DNA from: Desulfurobacterium sp. TC5-1
GTDB lineage: Bacteria; Aquificota; Aquificia; Desulfurobacteriales; Desulfurobacteriaceae
Direction of reading: 5' to 3'
DNA length: 64,000 nt
Assembly (NCBI RefSeq): GCF_000421485.1
Contig: NZ_ATXC01000001.1
Coordinates: 1,357,087 to 1,421,086 of the forward strand
The notes under the pieces are model-generated. The model had not been told where the DNA came from, did not search any database, and saw only the letters and a list, made by a program, of their open reading frames with translations. A program made the translations under genes and the position numbers. Below, in pieces: positions 62,126 through 64,000 of the stretch (its first letter is position 1; each line of letters opens with the position of its first letter).

Positions 62126-62761
62126 TTATATTTCCAATGTCATTATTGTGTCGGATGCGTTACTTACGTATAAAATATTTTTTGCGACAGGATGGATTCC
62201 TGCGAATGATTTAAACTGATGGTAATGTCCAAATATCCACAGTTTTTCAAATTTTATTTCTTTTATGTCATAGATTCTTTTTAATTGCGATACGGAAATT
62301 GGTGGGTAGTGGGTGACTATTATCCGTGGATTTAATTCCTTTATATGTTTGTAAATTGAACTTTTAGACAGTAAAGATAGCTTTTCTACGAATTTACTGT
62401 AGTCCGCAATATTCTCTTTATCCTGATTCGTGAGGTTTTCGGGTGATATGTATATTCCTCCAGTGATTACTATGTTGTTTACCTTAACACATCTGGAAAA
62501 ATCAAGAATGAAAACATTATCATTTGTCCTATCTTTTATGTAATTTAATTTGTTGTAAGGATTATTGCTGCACCATAGTTCAATATTTCCAAATGTATAA
62601 ATTACTGATTTGTATTTTTTTGAGAGGCTATTTAAAAAATCGATAGTGATGTCAGCGTCAGAGCTGACATCACCGGCGATGATTATCAAGTCACTTTCCG
62701 GTTCTATGTTGATGCTGGAAGCTTTTGTTAAGTGTAGGTCAGAAATAATGTCGATTTTCAT
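62126..62761 (-). CDS. Metallophosphoesterase of unknown substrate
   Basis: 211 residues. DLH at the start (ISDLHLTKAS), IIIAGDVSSDAD, then GNIELW where the family has GNHE/D, THYPPIS and FGHYHQF. The His of the usual GNHD motif is Ile, which is catalytically relevant in many members, so activity may be reduced or altered. It directly abuts purT (no gap) on the minus strand. Substrate cannot be predicted. Confidence 0.8.
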   Translation of the reverse strand: MKIDIISDLHLTKASSINIEPESDLIIIAGDVSSDADITIDFLNSLSKKYKSVIYTFGNIELWCSNNPYNKLNYIKDRTNDNVFILDFSRCVKVNNIVITGGIYISPENLTNQDKENIADYSKFVEKLSLLSKSSIYKHIKELNPRIIVTHYPPISVSQLKRIYDIKEIKFEKLWIFGHYHQFKSFAGIHPVAKNILYVSNASDTIMTLEI

Positions 62762-63952
62762 CTACACCACAACCTTTATTTTTGCTGCAGCTTCATTGGC
62801 AAGTTTTCTTGCCTCTTCGACACTACCACCTGCTGCTAAAACAACGCCCATCCTTCTTCCAGGCTTTGTGTTAGGCTTTCCAAAGAGCCTTACTTTTACA
62901 TTTTTCATAGCCATTGCCTCTTCAACACCTGTGTATCCAGGATTCCATCCTTTAACATCAGAGAGTATCACTTTTGATGCCCCTGCAGGATAGAGTAATT
63001 TAGGCGGATTTATGTTAAAGCCAAGTATTGCTCTTATGTGAAGTTCAAATTCACTCATGTCCTGAGTTATCATTGTTACCATTCCTGTGTCGTGTGGTCT
63101 TGGTGAGACCTCGCTGAAGATCACATCATCACCTTTTATAAATAGTTCAACGCCAAAGATTCCAAGTCCTCCAAGCTCATCAGTTATTTTTTTGGCAATT
63201 TCCTGTGCCCGTTTCTTGGCTATTTCACTGATACCTGCCGGCTGCCAGCTTTCGTTGTAGTCGCCCTTTATCTGGAGATGTCCTATCGGCTCACAGAAGA
63301 ATGTTCCATTTACTGCTCTTATTGTTAGTAGTGTTATTTCTGTATCAAATTCAATAAATTCTTCAACGATTACCCTTGTTCCCATTCCCCTCTTCGTACT
63401 TTGAGCATATTTCCATGCCTCTTCTATTTCTGCCAATGTTTTTATGATGCTCTGTCCTTTTCCAGAAGATGACATTATAGGTTTTATGACGGCGGGAAGT
63501 CCCACGTATTTAACAGCTTCTGCAAGTTCTTCCATCGTATCTGCAAAAGCATACTTTGCAGTTTTAAGGCCTAACTTTTCAGCGGCTACTCTTCTTATTC
63601 CCTCTCTATCCATTGTGAGTCTTGTTGCCCTTGCAGTTGGTATTACCGTATATCCCTCTTTCTCAAGTTCAAGTAGTGTAGGTGTATGGATTGCTTCAAT
63701 CTCTGGAACTATCAGTTCCGGTTTTTCCCTTTCGACGATTGCCCTGATAGCGTTTCCGTCTAACATATCGATAACATAGCTTCTGTGGGCTACCTGCATA
63801 GCAGGAGCATTTTGATACCTATCAACCGCTATAACTTCTATCCCAAGTCTTTGTGCTTCAATAGTTACTTCCTTTCCAAGCTCTCCTGAACCAAGGAGCA
63901 TTATCTTGTCTGCATTTTTAAGTAGTGGTGTTCCTAACATCTTTTCCTCCAC
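62762..63952 (-). CDS. purT: Phosphoribosylglycinamide formyltransferase 2 (formate-dependent)
   Basis: 396 residues. [17 protein letters not shown] at the N-terminus (nucleotide-binding Rossmann-like), ATP-grasp core with [32 protein letters not shown] and [11 protein letters not shown]. Uses formate and ATP to make formyl-GAR in purine synthesis. GGAGG before the ATG. Formate dependence suits an anaerobe. The phosphoesterase follows directly. Confidence 0.96.
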   Translation of the reverse strand: MEEKMLGTPLLKNADKIMLLGSGELGKEVTIEAQRLGIEVIAVDRYQNAPAMQVAHRSYVIDMLDGNAIRAIVEREKPELIVPEIEAIHTPTLLELEKEGYTVIPTARATRLTMDREGIRRVAAEKLGLKTAKYAFADTMEELAEAVKYVGLPAVIKPIMSSSGKGQSIIKTLAEIEEAWKYAQSTKRGMGTRVIVEEFIEFDTEITLLTIRAVNGTFFCEPIGHLQIKGDYNESWQPAGISEIAKKRAQEIAKKITDELGGLGIFGVELFIKGDDVIFSEVSPRPHDTGMVTMITQDMSEFELHIRAILGFNINPPKLLYPAGASKVILSDVKGWNPGYTGVEEAMAMKNVKVRLFGKPNTKPGRRMGVVLAAGGSVEEARKLANEAAAKIKVVV

Positions 63953-63968
63953 AAGTTCTTTAAAAGGT

Positions 63969-63974
63969 ATTATA
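63969..63974 (-). promoter_or_regulatory. Putative -10 of the purT promoter
   Basis: On the minus strand TATAAT (complement of 63969-63974) lies 17 bases before the purT ATG region, with an AT-rich spacer. The -35 is weak (TCTATC at 17 bases). Confidence 0.35.
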
Positions 63975-64000
63975 TTAAAGTGAAAAATATTGATAGAATA

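Overview
The window is a contiguous piece of a thermophile-like, moderately AT-rich bacterial chromosome. Proteins are Lys/Glu/Ile-rich and genes are tightly packed with many ATGA overlaps. The gene content points to a strictly anaerobic member of the Aquificota, most likely Desulfurobacteriaceae (Desulfurobacterium/Thermovibrio-like): an 11-gene-type complex I without the NADH module, MinD/ORP-type Fe-S ATPases with NifX-like partners, a DUF39 (homocysteine biosynthesis-type) protein with ferredoxin domain, ODP-type diiron protein, DXP-pathway isoprenoid genes. The family assignment is inference; no rRNA is present.

Layout. (1) 1-3816: a lipoprotein, then an ORP-like cluster of two MinD-type ATPases with built-in ferredoxins and two NifX-like proteins. 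(2) 4004-15254: the nuo operon A-B-C-D-H-I-J-K, an MrpD-like antiporter subunit, a small two-helix protein, a second MrpD-like subunit with a NuoL-type tail, then M and N. (3) 15271-23324: surE, a receiver protein and its partner, a HemN/HemW-like radical SAM enzyme, a UbiA prenyltransferase, a DUF39 protein, a tandem UspA protein and exbB-exbD-tonB. (4) 23376-31713: a long plus-strand run with a roadblock-like protein, an ODP diiron protein, DedA, a NapF-like ferredoxin, holA, rseP, a secreted serpin, AMMECR1, a second site-2 protease with an apparent ATC start, and a thymidine phosphorylase. (5) 31714-36684: an AT-rich gap with a G4 motif, tRNA-Glu, proS, a glycosyltransferase, dnaA and an origin of replication with ten DnaA boxes. 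(6) 36685-41677: dnaN, pgsA, plsY, ispA-type synthase, dxs. (7) 41667-48168, minus strand: rapZ, a beta-propeller protein, nadK, a dnaC-like loader, priA, a 38-residue membrane protein and a GT2 transferase. (8) 48205-51647: ispE, five tRNAs (Gln, His, Leu, Gly, Cys) and a (p)ppGpp synthetase/hydrolase gene split by a one-base slip in an A8 run. (9) 51720-64000: murI, rph, rdgB, yggT, divIVA, yggU, HU, folK, pncC/cinA, lemA-DUF2207, ribBA, clpP, an EAL protein, a phosphoesterase and purT.

How it works together. The nuo complex has only the quinone and membrane modules, so ferredoxin or another carrier is the likely electron donor, feeding a (mena)quinone pool for which the UbiA enzyme may make the ring-prenyl bond. 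Four antiporter-type subunits suggest a larger pump than the standard three. dxs, the prenyl synthase and ispE supply isoprenoid precursors and chains. dnaA, dnaN, the origin, the DnaC-like loader, PriA and HolA form a replication set. Base usage of plus-strand genes changes from A/C-leaning to T/G-leaning at the dnaA-dnaN gap, which supports the origin call: genes to its left on the plus strand, including the whole nuo operon, run against the replication fork.

Most notable: the split rel gene, PriA with changes in both Walker motifs, a site-2 protease with no canonical start codon, a secreted serpin with a Lys-Cys scissile bond, the antiporter arrangement in complex I, and a palindromic two-way promoter that should give a leaderless ispE transcript. 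I saw no CRISPR array, insertion sequence or prophage.
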